From assembly GCA_023053575.1 (NCBI GenBank), contig JAKZAP010000021.1:15562212-15626211 (forward strand): a DNA stretch of 64,000 nt. The letters are read 5' to 3'. This DNA comes from Branchinecta lynchi (Eukaryota > Arthropoda > Branchiopoda > Anostraca > Branchinectidae). Below the pieces are notes generated by a model. It was not told the origin of the DNA, made no database searches, and saw only the letters and a list, made by a program, of their open reading frames with translations. Positions within the stretch are counted from its first letter, which is position 1. Each line of letters starts with the position of its first letter. This document shows positions 1-9,329 of this stretch, piece after piece. The translations under genes and the position numbers were made by a program.

Positions 1-45
1 TTATTTAACTCCTCCGAAAATTAAACTACAGAAAAATAAAAGAAA

Positions 46-212
46 CTACACTGAAAAAAAAAAACCTTGCAGTAGTTGCTACTGGGATTAATTTTGTCTC
101 TAAAACGATAATCTTATGTCTAATTCGGATTAATCCCAGTAGCAAAGTTAACAGAAGTTAACAACAGGCAGTTAACTTTAATCCGTATTCGGAGAAACTT
201 TTTACAGTGTAG
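46..212. repeat. MITE family D', copy 1
   Basis: Ends CTACACTG and CAGTGTAG enclose an inner inverted pair (TGCTACTGGGATTAAT and ATTAATCCCAGTAGCA). Related copies occur at 57676-57837 and 21188-21300. Confidence 0.55.
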
Positions 213-213
213 G

Positions 214-815
214 CACCTACGTTACAGACAAATTCGTAGCAATAGGTTTGAAGGAAGTGTGAAGGAAGGCTTAACCAAAAAGTCATCTATTGAAGTGTTT
301 TGATAGTGTAAGATTTAAACAAATATTTTAAGGTGTAGTTACGTTATACTGACGTGCTTTATATGTTCATGGTATGCAGTCCTCTTAACTCCAATGTTGC
401 TGCTTTATCTGTGGTAGCTTAAAGCAAGGGCCCATAATAATTTCTTCATTAATCAGTTATTCACTTCACGTTCCACTAACCATCAATTATTGAATATCTC
501 CTTTCTGTTTATTTCTATCCCCTTTGTCTATGTGGCGCAGAAGGCCACCTTTTTTTAGTCAGGCAAAAACAGTCAGTATTCAAGCACTTCCATCAAGGAA
601 GTCCAGTTTGTCTTGTGTCATGAGTGGATGAGTTTGTTTCCCGAAAAACACAAGGTTCATTGTTGGAAAACAAAAATATGACGGAAAACAACACTCAAAA
701 ATTGTAATGTTATAAACACCATAAACAAACCACTGCATCTCCGCTCTTTACACCAGAAAAACGATCGATGTTCCAAAGCCTGAGAAACCTCCTTAACCGA
801 ATAAGGTTAGCCACC
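214..815. other. No recognised feature
   Basis: AT-rich sequence between a D' MITE and a G18 tract. No exon, TIR or tandem repeat was seen. Confidence 0.5.
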
Positions 816-1230
816 GGGGGGGGGGGGGGGGGGAGTGTTTTAGTTGAAGTCCGTTATTATGTAAATGTGTGCAACATATCATGGACCCTTGCTTAAAGTA
901 AACGTGACCGGTGGGCTTGTAAATGCAGATTAAATTGATGTGATGTAGTTGATGCATGCAAGGCAAACCCCTTTACAGTTTGCGTTCCAGTTTTTTAGAG
1001 ATTTTAGATCGTTGTAATTGTACAGCTTTTTTGTAATTTTGTCATTCATGATTCTTATCAAGCTGAAAAATGTTTTTTTTGCGAGTATTACCCGCGTCTT
1101 AACCACTGTGAAAATAAAAGGCGCGTTCGTTGCATCCGTACTAGTTTCTGATTTTTACTCACTAGTGTCTGGTGTTTCCCCTGTAAGGAGTTTTTTTGGA
1201 ATCACCATTTCCCGGTGACTTCTCACTAGA

Positions 1231-1556
1231 GGCGTATTCTCGCCGTCCCTTGAGGAGTCCTCGCGTTTCTGTTTGCCCCGGGGACTCACTCCCCGTATTC
1301 TCGCGAGTCCCCACGGATGGGGAATGCTGTGATTATCATCACCATCATCAAAAAGAACTCCCTTTTAGATTCAGAGGGGAATCATTTATTCTGGTGTTGG
1401 TGCAATGTAAAATAAATTTAAAAAAAAATCATTTTGGAAGCAATCCCCGTGTTCTCGTTGCTTTCCAGACGCGGAGTCCGCGTAGAGTGACTCCCTCTAT
1501 GCTCGCCGTTCCCTTCGAGTCCCCGAGGAGTCCTTGGGGAACGGCGAGAATACGCC
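1231..1556. repeat. MITE family H (GGCGTATTCTCGCCGT)
   Basis: Ends GGCGTATTCTCGCCGT and ACGGCGAGAATACGCC are inverted repeats. The interior has GGGGACTC/GAGTCCCC motifs and CATCACCATCATC. Copies occur at about 29022-29474 and 51041-51386. Confidence 0.6.
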
Positions 1557-1919
1557 TTAGATGTCCCTTAACAGGTTCTAGTTAATCCGCACCGGTGAAA
1601 AGACACCGGTGAGTTCGAAAACGGAGCATAATATTAGGGAGGGAGTGAACCAAAAAACGCCATATACAGGAAAGCCCTACTGAGTAGACTACTCTGGTGT
1701 ATGTCGGTAAGCCTATGTAAACATTTACCATATCTGTACATGAGTATAACTTTTCGGTGGTCCAGCCTCTCATCAAACCGCGATTTTTCAACTGAGCGCT
1801 CCTAACGGATTAGTTATGAATGGAAATGCTCCTCCAAATCGACGCCTGAAATGAAACTCTTCGCAAAAGGTACAATTTCTGATTTTGATGTTATGGTTAT
1901 TAGTCTGTTTTGATGGTAT

Positions 1920-2755
1920 GAAGTTCTGGTTAAACCAAGAGTGGAATTCGGGATGATAGTCGCAAGTCCCCTCTTCAAGAAGGATAAGGAAGTCCTAGAA
2001 AAAGTGCAAAGAAGAGCAACAAAGATCATCAGCACAGTTAAGCACCTTGGATACGAGGAACGGCTAAAGCGCCTGCAAACTCCCGACACTAGTCTACCGA
2101 AGAAAACGAGGAGACGTAATGCGTCCTTCATAAAATCCGATGACGAATTGCCGCCAGACGTGCTAGAGGAATACCAACAATCACACGTGAGATCAGGGGA
2201 TAAGTCATCTGACGTGTGAATGAGCGCTTAGGCTTTCGCTTCATATCGAGTCGCGCATTAGCCCCGCGGAAAAAACAGCCAGCACTGAAGTCGGAAGCCA
2301 GAAATGACAAACTTGATGACGCTTGACAGAACAGAGTAAAGCAAAAAGAGGGGAAGAGGTATTTTAAACAGTTTTAAACATGGTTAGGCCTAAGAGGAAT
2401 TGAAAATAGCAAAATAAACCTGGATAAACGTATACACAATAATAACGTGTTATTGTTTCTTTACGATAGCGCACCTAGCGGCCAAAAAATAACTAATCTG
2501 AGAGGAATTTTATGAGGGGCGTATCCAGGCGTTACGCAACGACACTCTTCCTCAACAATCAAGAAGAATCCGTGGGCACTCAAGACGCCTGAAGAAACCA
2601 TTCTCGAAATCAAGAACCCGGAGTCTTTCTTCCGGAACCGAGCCATCTCACTTTGGCTGTCAGAAGAGTCTGTTACATCCAAGACCGTAGAAGCCTTCAA
2701 ACGGTCTGTGGACACTAGCTACGTTTTTGCATGCCTTACAGCACCCCTGTGAGTA
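1920..2755 (+). pseudogene. CR1-like LINE C-terminal relic, interrupted
   Basis: 1926-2105 reads KPRVEFGMIVASPLFKKDKE then VLEKVQRRATKII and LGYEERLKRLQ, the standard CR1-type region after the RT domain. After an unrelated repeat (2110-2525), 2550-2755 gives IRGHSRRLKKPFSKSRTRS and, one frame over, FFRNRAISLW...SVTSKTVEAFKRSVD, the expected C-terminal end. A frameshift and the insertion make it a dead copy. Confidence 0.75.
2110..2525. repeat. Repeat K, copy 1
   Basis: About 410 bp are repeated in direct orientation at 3705-4105 with moderate divergence (shared CACACGTGAGATC, GTCGCGCATTAGC, TTTACGATAGCGCA). It lies inside a LINE relic, which suggests it is itself a mobile sequence. Its ends are not defined. 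Confidence 0.55.
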
Positions 2756-2923
2756 GCAGCTGTGCTTATTAGGTGTTTTGGCAAACCTTTCCCTGTAGCC
2801 TGTCTGCTTATAAGGCGTTTTTACTCCTCGGTCAAACGGCCACAGAACGAAATCCACTGGCTACGGCCAAAGGCCTTCTTGATGCCGTTGTTCCTTGGCC
2901 TTACCCTGTGGTTCCTTTCAAAA

Positions 2924-2984
2924 ATGGAGGATGCTCAGTATCTGGAAATTCTGGAATACAAAAATGAATTTTTCAGAGTTAAAT
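2924..2984 (+). CDS. Candidate short first exon, unidentified
   Basis: ATG opens MEDAQYLEILEYKNEFFRVK and runs directly into a consensus donor (TTAAAT|GTAAGT). Without splicing the frame stops after five more codons. No partner exon was found in the next kilobase, so this may be a TE exon or chance. Confidence 0.2.
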
Positions 2985-3704
2985 GTAAGTATTGTGAATA
3001 GCTGCTGTTTGCTTGTCAACTCTCTGTATTCGGGGAATGTTTTGTTGTATAGTGGGTCCAGAACTTTTTGTAGCTGTAGGTTGTGGTGTTTCCAGAAGAG
3101 CACACTGAGTTAGTTAGCACACTAGTTTAAAACCAGGAGGTAAGCTGTTTTTTTAGATTGCCAGAATAGTCCCCAGATCGTTCACCAAAGCACTAATTTG
3201 CCATTTTAGTTAGCCAGACGAAAACAGCTTTTAAGGCGTTTTTGCTGTTCGAATCCACAGGCCAAAGTCTATGGCAAAAAGCGTGCACAAACGGCTTATT
3301 AGCACACAGGCCAACTGCTACGGCTTCAGTCCATAGGAATGCAAAAACGCAGCTACTGAATGGGAAACAAAACCCTGGAAGCTGGAAGCTGTAGGCTACT
3401 GGGATGCACCGGAATCCAGTACCAAGAACTATATGAACCAATTCCCAGAATCACCACCCATTGGAGCATCGCATCAGGATTCTATCCTAAATTGCTGAGT
3501 GCAATTCTAGGTAATTAATACTATTAGCTAGCCATTGTTTTCTTTTTTTAGCTTTTTTTTATCAAGCATCTAGGCTGAGTTGGATGCAGGGTCGGGGCAT
3601 TTTCCAGATTTCGCCAAGGCAAAAATTCTGGTCGAAACGGGCATCGCGGCGAAGCCCGTTTATCAAATCTTTTGTCCACACATTTCCGTTCGTCCCTCAT
3701 CAAA

Positions 3705-4105
3705 TCCGTTGACTAATTGCCGCCATACGCACTAGAGGAACAATAACAATCACACGTGAGATCTTGGTATAAGTTATCTGAAGGGTGAATAAGCGATTAG
3801 GCTTTCGTTTCATACCGAGTCGCGCATTAGCTCTGTGGAAAAGTCAGCCAGCACTCAGCACTAAAGTCGGAAGCCAGAACTGACAAACGTGGTGACGCTT
3901 GACAGAACAGAGTTGGGTAAAGCAAAAATAAAGGAAGAGGCATTATAAACAGTTTAAACATGGCTAGGCCTAAGACGAATTAAAATAGCCCAACAAACCT
4001 GGGTAACTGTACACCAAGAAGTAACGTGTCATTATTTTCTTTACGATAGCGCATCTAGCGGCCAAAAAAGAACTAATTTGAGAGGAATTTTATGAGGGGC
4101 GTATT
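3705..4105. repeat. Repeat K, copy 2
   Basis: The second copy of the 410-bp sequence at 2110-2525, with small indels. It is followed by a GAGAATTGA-rich stretch related to the TIR element at 12827-13192. Confidence 0.55.
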
Positions 4106-4481
4106 GAACACCCGTCCTCTGTTGCCCAGTCAGAGAGGAGAATGGAGAGTGGAAAATCGAGAATTGACTGTCGGAGCAACTTCTCGATCCGGCAGAATCG
4201 CGAAGCTTTCCCCGTTCTCGATCAACGGAGAATTGGCTTCATCTCAATAGTCCAAAAATACGAAAACAAGAGAATTGAGATAAAATATCGTGCCACGGGC
4301 TAAACCGACCAATCACGTGAGAGATATTCATAGCTACAACGCTTACTACGCCCCCGAGCGTGGTAAGCAAATAGTTACTATTTGGAGAAGGTTGAAATGG
4401 TCAGCGTAGTAACTTTTCACGAGGCTGGAACGAAAACAGTGACTAATAGTTACTATTTTTAGAAGGATAGAACACGCTCTG

Positions 4482-6943
4482 CAGTCTAGTACACTAGCCC
4501 CATTTCAGGCACGGTGCTCAAACGTCTAGCACCATGCCTGGGTGCTAGACGTTCAAGCACTGTACCTTGGATTTCATGTATGGTGCATGGATTTCAGTAT
4601 ACAGTGCATACAGAAAAAACACAGTTTCTGTCATCACAACTGAGCACCAGCTCGGACAGGGCTGAAATTACTACTATGAATTAGAGAAATCAAAGGCAAT
4701 CCTTTACATATTTTTCACAACAAAAACAAAAGGGCTATAATGATGATGGAGATGAAAAACCTAACAGCACCCTATCTATTTTCCATGTATTTTCCCTGTC
4801 TATTCCCCAAGAGCCAATATTCTGGTTGGCTGCTAGGTAGAAAAAGCTGAGGCACAGGACACTTTGCATGCAAAACCCTTGACTATGTTCAAATTCACTT
4901 TATTTATCCAAAAATTCTTCATTGCGAAAAATAGCATAGGAAAACGTCAACAGAATTTCACTAACGTACAAGTACATACTATACTAAAAACTTCATGCAA
5001 TATACAATTTTGGTACAATTTTGGCTAATATTATATACAATTTGTTTCTGTTACAATAATATTCTATCATCGGGTCAAATACTTATGACTACGTGTAGAA
5101 ACAACACACTGAAATCACTATTAATAAAACAAATATAAACTTGGTCACAACTGATAAAAATAACAACAATATAATCAAACAGAGTTAAAATGGCGAATAA
5201 AATATGGCGCAAAAGATTTCAGATATCGCTCGGATGATTGAGATGGAGGGAGCTTCAGCTGGGGTTTACTAGCAAGTTTAGCCGCTCTTCTTGTGGCCCT
5301 TACGTCTTCCCGCTCTATGAAATCCGGTAGTATGTCCCTGTGATCATCGGAGTTTAGTAATTTTTTCCCGAAATTCATGACTAGTTCGTGACGTCTTTCC
5401 TTTAACGTTTGTAGTTTTAGGACTTCGAGGCTTGCCTGGTACTCGACGTACTCGTTTCCCATGATAATTTTGCAGGCACGTTTCTGTATATTTTCGATTC
5501 GGTCACTCTGATCGACAGTAAGGGCACTATGCCAAACAGGACAAGCGTATTCGACACTTGGTCTCACATATGTTTTAAAGCATGTTAGTAGCGTGTTTCT
5601 CTTGAGGCCAAACCTTCTCAGGTACGAAAATGACTTGAGTAAACCTGCTGCTTTGGACTCGATGCTGGCAACATGGGTACTCCATCTCAGGTCATCGTCG
5701 AAATGAACACCTAGGATTTTTACGGAGCTTGTGCACTGCAGGTAATCAGTAGGAAGGTCAGGTACGTCTTGCTTGAGGAAAGTGACACGGAAGAGGGTGC
5801 TTTTTTCTTCACTAACTGCAAGTTTTACTTCATTGGCTTCATCCTTGAGCTGTGTGAGAAGGGCCTTCACCGGTTCGACAGGGTTAATGTCAGAGAGGAG
5901 GCGTAGCAGGGACATCGAGAGATCGTCTGCGAATTTGTACCGTGTTCTCAACTCTCGCATGAGTCTGTTTATGACCAGTAAGAAGGCCAGGGGACCAATT
6001 TTGGACCCTTGAGCGGCTCCGCAGGAGATTGCAAGAAGTTCAGAAGTGTCACTTTCCTCGAGCTGCACGCATTGCAGTCTTTCAGAGAGAAAGCTTGCCA
6101 GCATTCTGACAGCGATTTTCCGGGCTCCCATGTCGATTGCCTCTTTGATGACAGTTTTGTGATCCAGGTAATCAAAAGCTTTTACAAAGTCGGCTATGAT
6201 ACAGTCAATGTACGCCCCCTGCTTTTCCAGATGTTCAAGCATATCTTGCAGAAAGCGCACAAGGTAATGCACTGTGCTGCAACCGGGTCGGAACCCACAT
6301 TGTCGAGGGTCTAATTTGCTTTTAATGTCTTCGTAAAGCCATTCGTAAATAATACTTTCGAACACCTTGGAAAATGTGGAGGTTTTTGAGATGGGTCTGA
6401 GCTCACTTACCGATTTGGGTGAGGTTTTTTTTGGTATCGGGGTTATAAAAGCGGTTTTGAATCTTCTGGGAAAGACTCCTTGAAGAAGGCACTGATTTAC
6501 CAGAGAAGTGAATGGTGCGGATAGCTCGGATGAACAAAGTTTGATGACCTTTATAGAAGGTTCGCCTGGAAACGAAGCCTTGTTTTGGTCAAGTTTGGAG
6601 AATGCCTTCTTTATATCCTCAACTTCGATCACAGCCAAGCCAGTTTTCCTAGGAAAGGAATGAGGTTTTTCACATCTGTCATCAGCCAAGCCTTTTTGTT
6701 TTTGTTGTGAAAAATATATAAAGGATTGTCTTTGATTTCTCTAATTCATGGTAGTAATTTCAGCCCTGTCCGAGCTGGTGCTCAGTTGTTATGACAGAAA
6801 CTGTGTTTTTGATGTATGCACTGTATACTGAAATCCATGCACCATACATGAAATCCAAGGTACAGTGCTTGAACGTCTAGCACCCAGGCATGGTGCTAGA
6901 CGTTTGAGCACCGTGACTGAAAAGGGGCTAGTGTACTAGACTG
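4482..6943. mobile_element. Long-TIR hAT-type element (TIRs about 280 bp) with a nested LINE
   Basis: Left arm 4482-4763 and right arm 6662-6943 are inverted copies at roughly 95% identity. The outer ends are CAGTCTAGTACACTAG. Exact 8-bp duplications ACGCTCTG flank the element (4474-4481 and 6944-6951), as expected for hAT transposition. Each arm itself contains a hairpin (CTAGCACCATGCCTGGGTGCTAG). About 125 bp of unique interior (4764-4886) remains before the LINE. There is no transposase, so it is non-autonomous. Confidence 0.8.
5175..6689 (-). CDS. CR1-like LINE reverse transcriptase, 5'-truncated, intact 504-codon ORF
   Basis: The protein carries non-LTR reverse-transcriptase motifs in order: ELRPIS (about residue 95), CGFRPGCST, DFVKAFDYLDH, GAAQGSKIGPLAFLLVINRL, YKFADDLSM, and a C-terminal SSERYLKSFAPYFIRHFN end typical of CR1/Jockey-group elements. 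The endonuclease domain is missing. The ATG and roughly the first nine residues (MADDRCEKP) come from the TIR of the host element, so the ORF is a chance fusion. The catalytic FADD replaces the commoner YVDD/YADD. The 3' UTR ends at about 4887 after an AATAAAGTGAATTTGAA tail. Confidence 0.88.
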   Translation of the reverse strand: MADDRCEKPHSFPRKTGLAVIEVEDIKKAFSKLDQNKASFPGEPSIKVIKLCSSELSAPFTSLVNQCLLQGVFPRRFKTAFITPIPKKTSPKSVSELRPISKTSTFSKVFESIIYEWLYEDIKSKLDPRQCGFRPGCSTVHYLVRFLQDMLEHLEKQGAYIDCIIADFVKAFDYLDHKTVIKEAIDMGARKIAVRMLASFLSERLQCVQLEESDTSELLAISCGAAQGSKIGPLAFLLVINRLMRELRTRYKFADDLSMSLLRLLSDINPVEPVKALLTQLKDEANEVKLAVSEEKSTLFRVTFLKQDVPDLPTDYLQCTSSVKILGVHFDDDLRWSTHVASIESKAAGLLKSFSYLRRFGLKRNTLLTCFKTYVRPSVEYACPVWHSALTVDQSDRIENIQKRACKIIMGNEYVEYQASLEVLKLQTLKERRHELVMNFGKKLLNSDDHRDILPDFIEREDVRATRRAAKLASKPQLKLPPSQSSERYLKSFAPYFIRHFNSV

Positions 6944-6959
6944 ACGCTCTGAAACTCTG

Positions 6960-7500
6960 TAGCGTCACTGGTTCAGTTTAAAGGAGACAAGTCCTCAGTT
7001 GAACTCGATTCTGACAAAAACGCAAGCAAAGGAGAATTAGCTCCATCTCAATGGTACGCAAATGCGAAAACAGGAGAATCTCGAGGAAAGTTGAGATAGA
7101 ATATCGTGCTACGGGCTAATCCGACCAATCACGTCACAGAGATTCGTAGTTACCACGCTTACTACGCCCCCGAGCGTGTTAAGCACATGGTTACTATTGG
7201 GAGAAGGTTGGAACGGTCAGTGAAGTAACTTTTTACGAGGCCGGAACGAAAATAGTAACTATTTTTAGAAGGATGGAACACGCTCTGAAACTCTGTAGCG
7301 TCACTGACAATTTTAAGGGGACAAGTTTTCAGTTGAACTTTAAGGAGCTAAGCCCTTCCGTTGAGTTTTGAGGATACAACGCTTCATTGGAGCTTTAAGG
7401 GTTGACCCTTCGCTTAAAGTGTGGGTGTCCTTCAACTAAACTTGAAGAGGTTAACCCTTCAGTTGGAGTTTAATGGAGCAATGCCTTTTGACCCCCAGCA
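6960..7500. repeat. Degenerate short tandem motif (TTCAGTTGAACTTTAAGG)
   Basis: About seven imperfect copies of a roughly 33-bp motif containing TTAAAGT/AACTGAAGGG recur here. Related pieces occur at 9225-9330 and 10330-10410. The motif resembles the ends of MITE family I (AAAGTTTAACCGAA), so it may be a decayed or multiplied terminal sequence. Confidence 0.45.
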
Positions 7501-7639
7501 TTTGAGAAACAGAGACAGGTTGTTTTACAGAAAACGGGAATTAAGCACACCGACGTGAGGAGCGTTTCCATAGGCTAGCTGACTAGACGATCAAAAACGA
7601 CAATGAAGCACATCGCGTGTGACAGGCGACGATGAAAAC

Positions 7640-8712
7640 ACAACCAAAGGTTTGAAGGTTGAAGTTGATTAGATGTTCGATTCAAGGATAAGAAGACATG
7701 CTTAACACGAATTTGAAGATCAGTTTCTCACAGGACAAGTAGTTCGCCCGGAATCCGGTCAAAACCGGAAAATTTGTTAAAACTAAAAGTTTCGCCGCTA
7801 GAGGCATTTGTGCTCAAAAATCTTCTGGGATTTTGGCACTGAATGAAAGAGGCCAGTCGAAAACCCTCGAGTACTAGTTTTCATGTTTATGTTCCGACGA
7901 TTGTGAGCCTCTTTGGCCCAAAACCGTATTTCCGTGAGTGAAAACTTTTGCTCTGACTGACTTTTTGGCGTTAAAGTTTTCAAAAGCTTTTTCTCAGCGG
8001 CCATCTGTTTTGGAAGTTAAAGGACCCTTAGCGTTGTGTTAGGAGCATGGAAACTGGTAGATATCTGTTTTAGACCCTGTTCTTTTTGGAGGGATACCGA
8101 TGACTTTGTAAAGGTTGTCTGTCCGTCTGTGAGCACGATAGCTATAGAGCGGCATGAGATATTTTGATGAAACTTGGTGTGAGGATTTTTTTTAGTCAAG
8201 GGACAAGTCGAGTTCGTAGATGGGCTCTGTACCTCGACATTTGGGTGGGGAAGAGGTTTAAATTAAGGGGCGAAAAAAAACATTTTTTAACAGATAGGGG
8301 TAAGAAGACACGCTTAACACGAATACGAAAATCATTTTCTCGCCAGACAAGTAGTTCGCCCGGAATCCGGCCAAAACAGGAAACATTTTTAAAACTAAAA
8401 GTTTTGCCGCTGAAGGCACTTGCGCTCAAAATTTCTCTCAGATTTTGGCACCGAAGGAAAGAGGCTAGTAGAAAACCCTCGATTACTAATTTTCATATTT
8501 ATCTTTGACGATTGGATCCTCTTTGTCCCAAAACCATATTTCCGCGAGTGAAAACTTTTGCTCTGACTCGGCATTGTTTTGCGTTAAAGTTTTCAAAAGT
8601 ATTTTCTTAGCGGCCATCTGTTTTGGAAGTTAAAAGACCCTTACTTACCATGCTAGGAGCATGGAAATTGGTAGATATGTTTTAGACCCTGCTCTTTTGG
8701 GATCCCAAAACA
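7640..8712 (+). mobile_element. Two tandem truncated family A copies (A1)
   Basis: Two related blocks (about 7640-8078 and 8079-8712) each hold one core unit (AGTAGTTCGCCCGGAATCCG) followed by a distinct tail found only here, containing CGGCCATCTGTTTTGGAAGT. The second block starts with the family A 5' block (GGAGGGATACC, GTCTGTCCGTCTGT, GAGATATTTTGATGAAACTT). It ends at a GGGATCCCAAAAC palindrome at 8700. The arrangement suggests a head-to-tail or duplicated insertion. Confidence 0.5.
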
Positions 8713-8800
8713 CAAGAAGAAAGATCCTAGCTGGCTCTATAAGGCATGCCCTTTTCACAGCAGCCAGACTTCCGCTGATAAAAATGCAGAAGAGAAGATC

Positions 8801-9067
8801 ATGCCTAACCAACATGAAGTGACGGGGAGGAAATACTTATGCCCTGAGTGTAATAGGAAATGCGGATACGGAAAATTTTCTTGCACTCAGTGTGTGAACT
8901 GGTACCATCCTCACTGTGCGCAAACTAGCATTTCCGAACAAAGAAGCAATGTCAGCTGGCGTTGCAAAATCTGCGTTAGAGATCGATCAAGTGAAGCTGC
9001 TTATCAGGCCGAACCGATTTCACCATCACGTGTACCTAATATCTCAACTATAACTCCCCGTTTGTAA
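8801..9067 (+). CDS. Small PHD-finger protein or LINE ORF1 fragment, 88 codons
   Basis: The residues form a C4HC3 PHD-type finger: C14-x2-C17, C28-x2-C31, H36, C39, then W53-x-C55-x2-C58. Spacing and the conserved tryptophan two residues before the seventh ligand fit the family. PHD fingers of host proteins read histone tails, but PHD-like fingers also occur in ORF1 of CR1/L2-type LINEs. That source is likely here, given the surroundings. A TATAAGG lies about 60 bp upstream of the ATG. The ORF starts about 90 bp after a family A element end, and I see no flanking exons. Confidence 0.5.
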   Translation: MPNQHEVTGRKYLCPECNRKCGYGKFSCTQCVNWYHPHCAQTSISEQRSNVSWRCKICVRDRSSEAAYQAEPISPSRVPNISTITPRL

Positions 9068-9329
9068 ACCGAAGTTTGTGTGCTTAGAGGGCAGATAAAA
9101 GGCATCCTTAGGGGCACTATTAAAGTAAAACCAAAGGATTGTATTGTACTATCCTTGTACCATCTCGGTACCGAAAGTTCAAATGAAAGGCATGACTCTT
9201 TCGGATTCATCGCAAGGACAGGGTTCCTTAAAGTTCAACTGAAGGGTGGTCCCCAAAAAGCATAATTGACGCGCATAGCTCCGTAAAGTCAACTAAAGGT
9301 TTGTAACCTTAAAGTTCAACTGAATGTGG

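Larger units (their letters stand above)
4236..7340. repeat. Direct duplication of a MITE-bearing segment of about 290 bp
   Basis: 4236-4481 plus 6944-7010 together are colinear with 7028-7340. Both copies start GGAGAATTGGCTTCATCTCA or a variant and run through a family B' MITE end to ACACGCTCTGAAACTCTGTA and a TCAGTTGAAC motif. The first copy is split by the long-TIR element at 4482-6943. The duplication therefore predates that insertion. Confidence 0.6.

Noticed and set aside
4490..6935. Novel element encoding reverse transcriptase between terminal inverted repeats as one designed unit
   Set aside because: The LINE has its own 3' UTR and tail and a 5' truncation, so nesting of a LINE in a hAT-type element explains it more simply; kept only as a finding to test.
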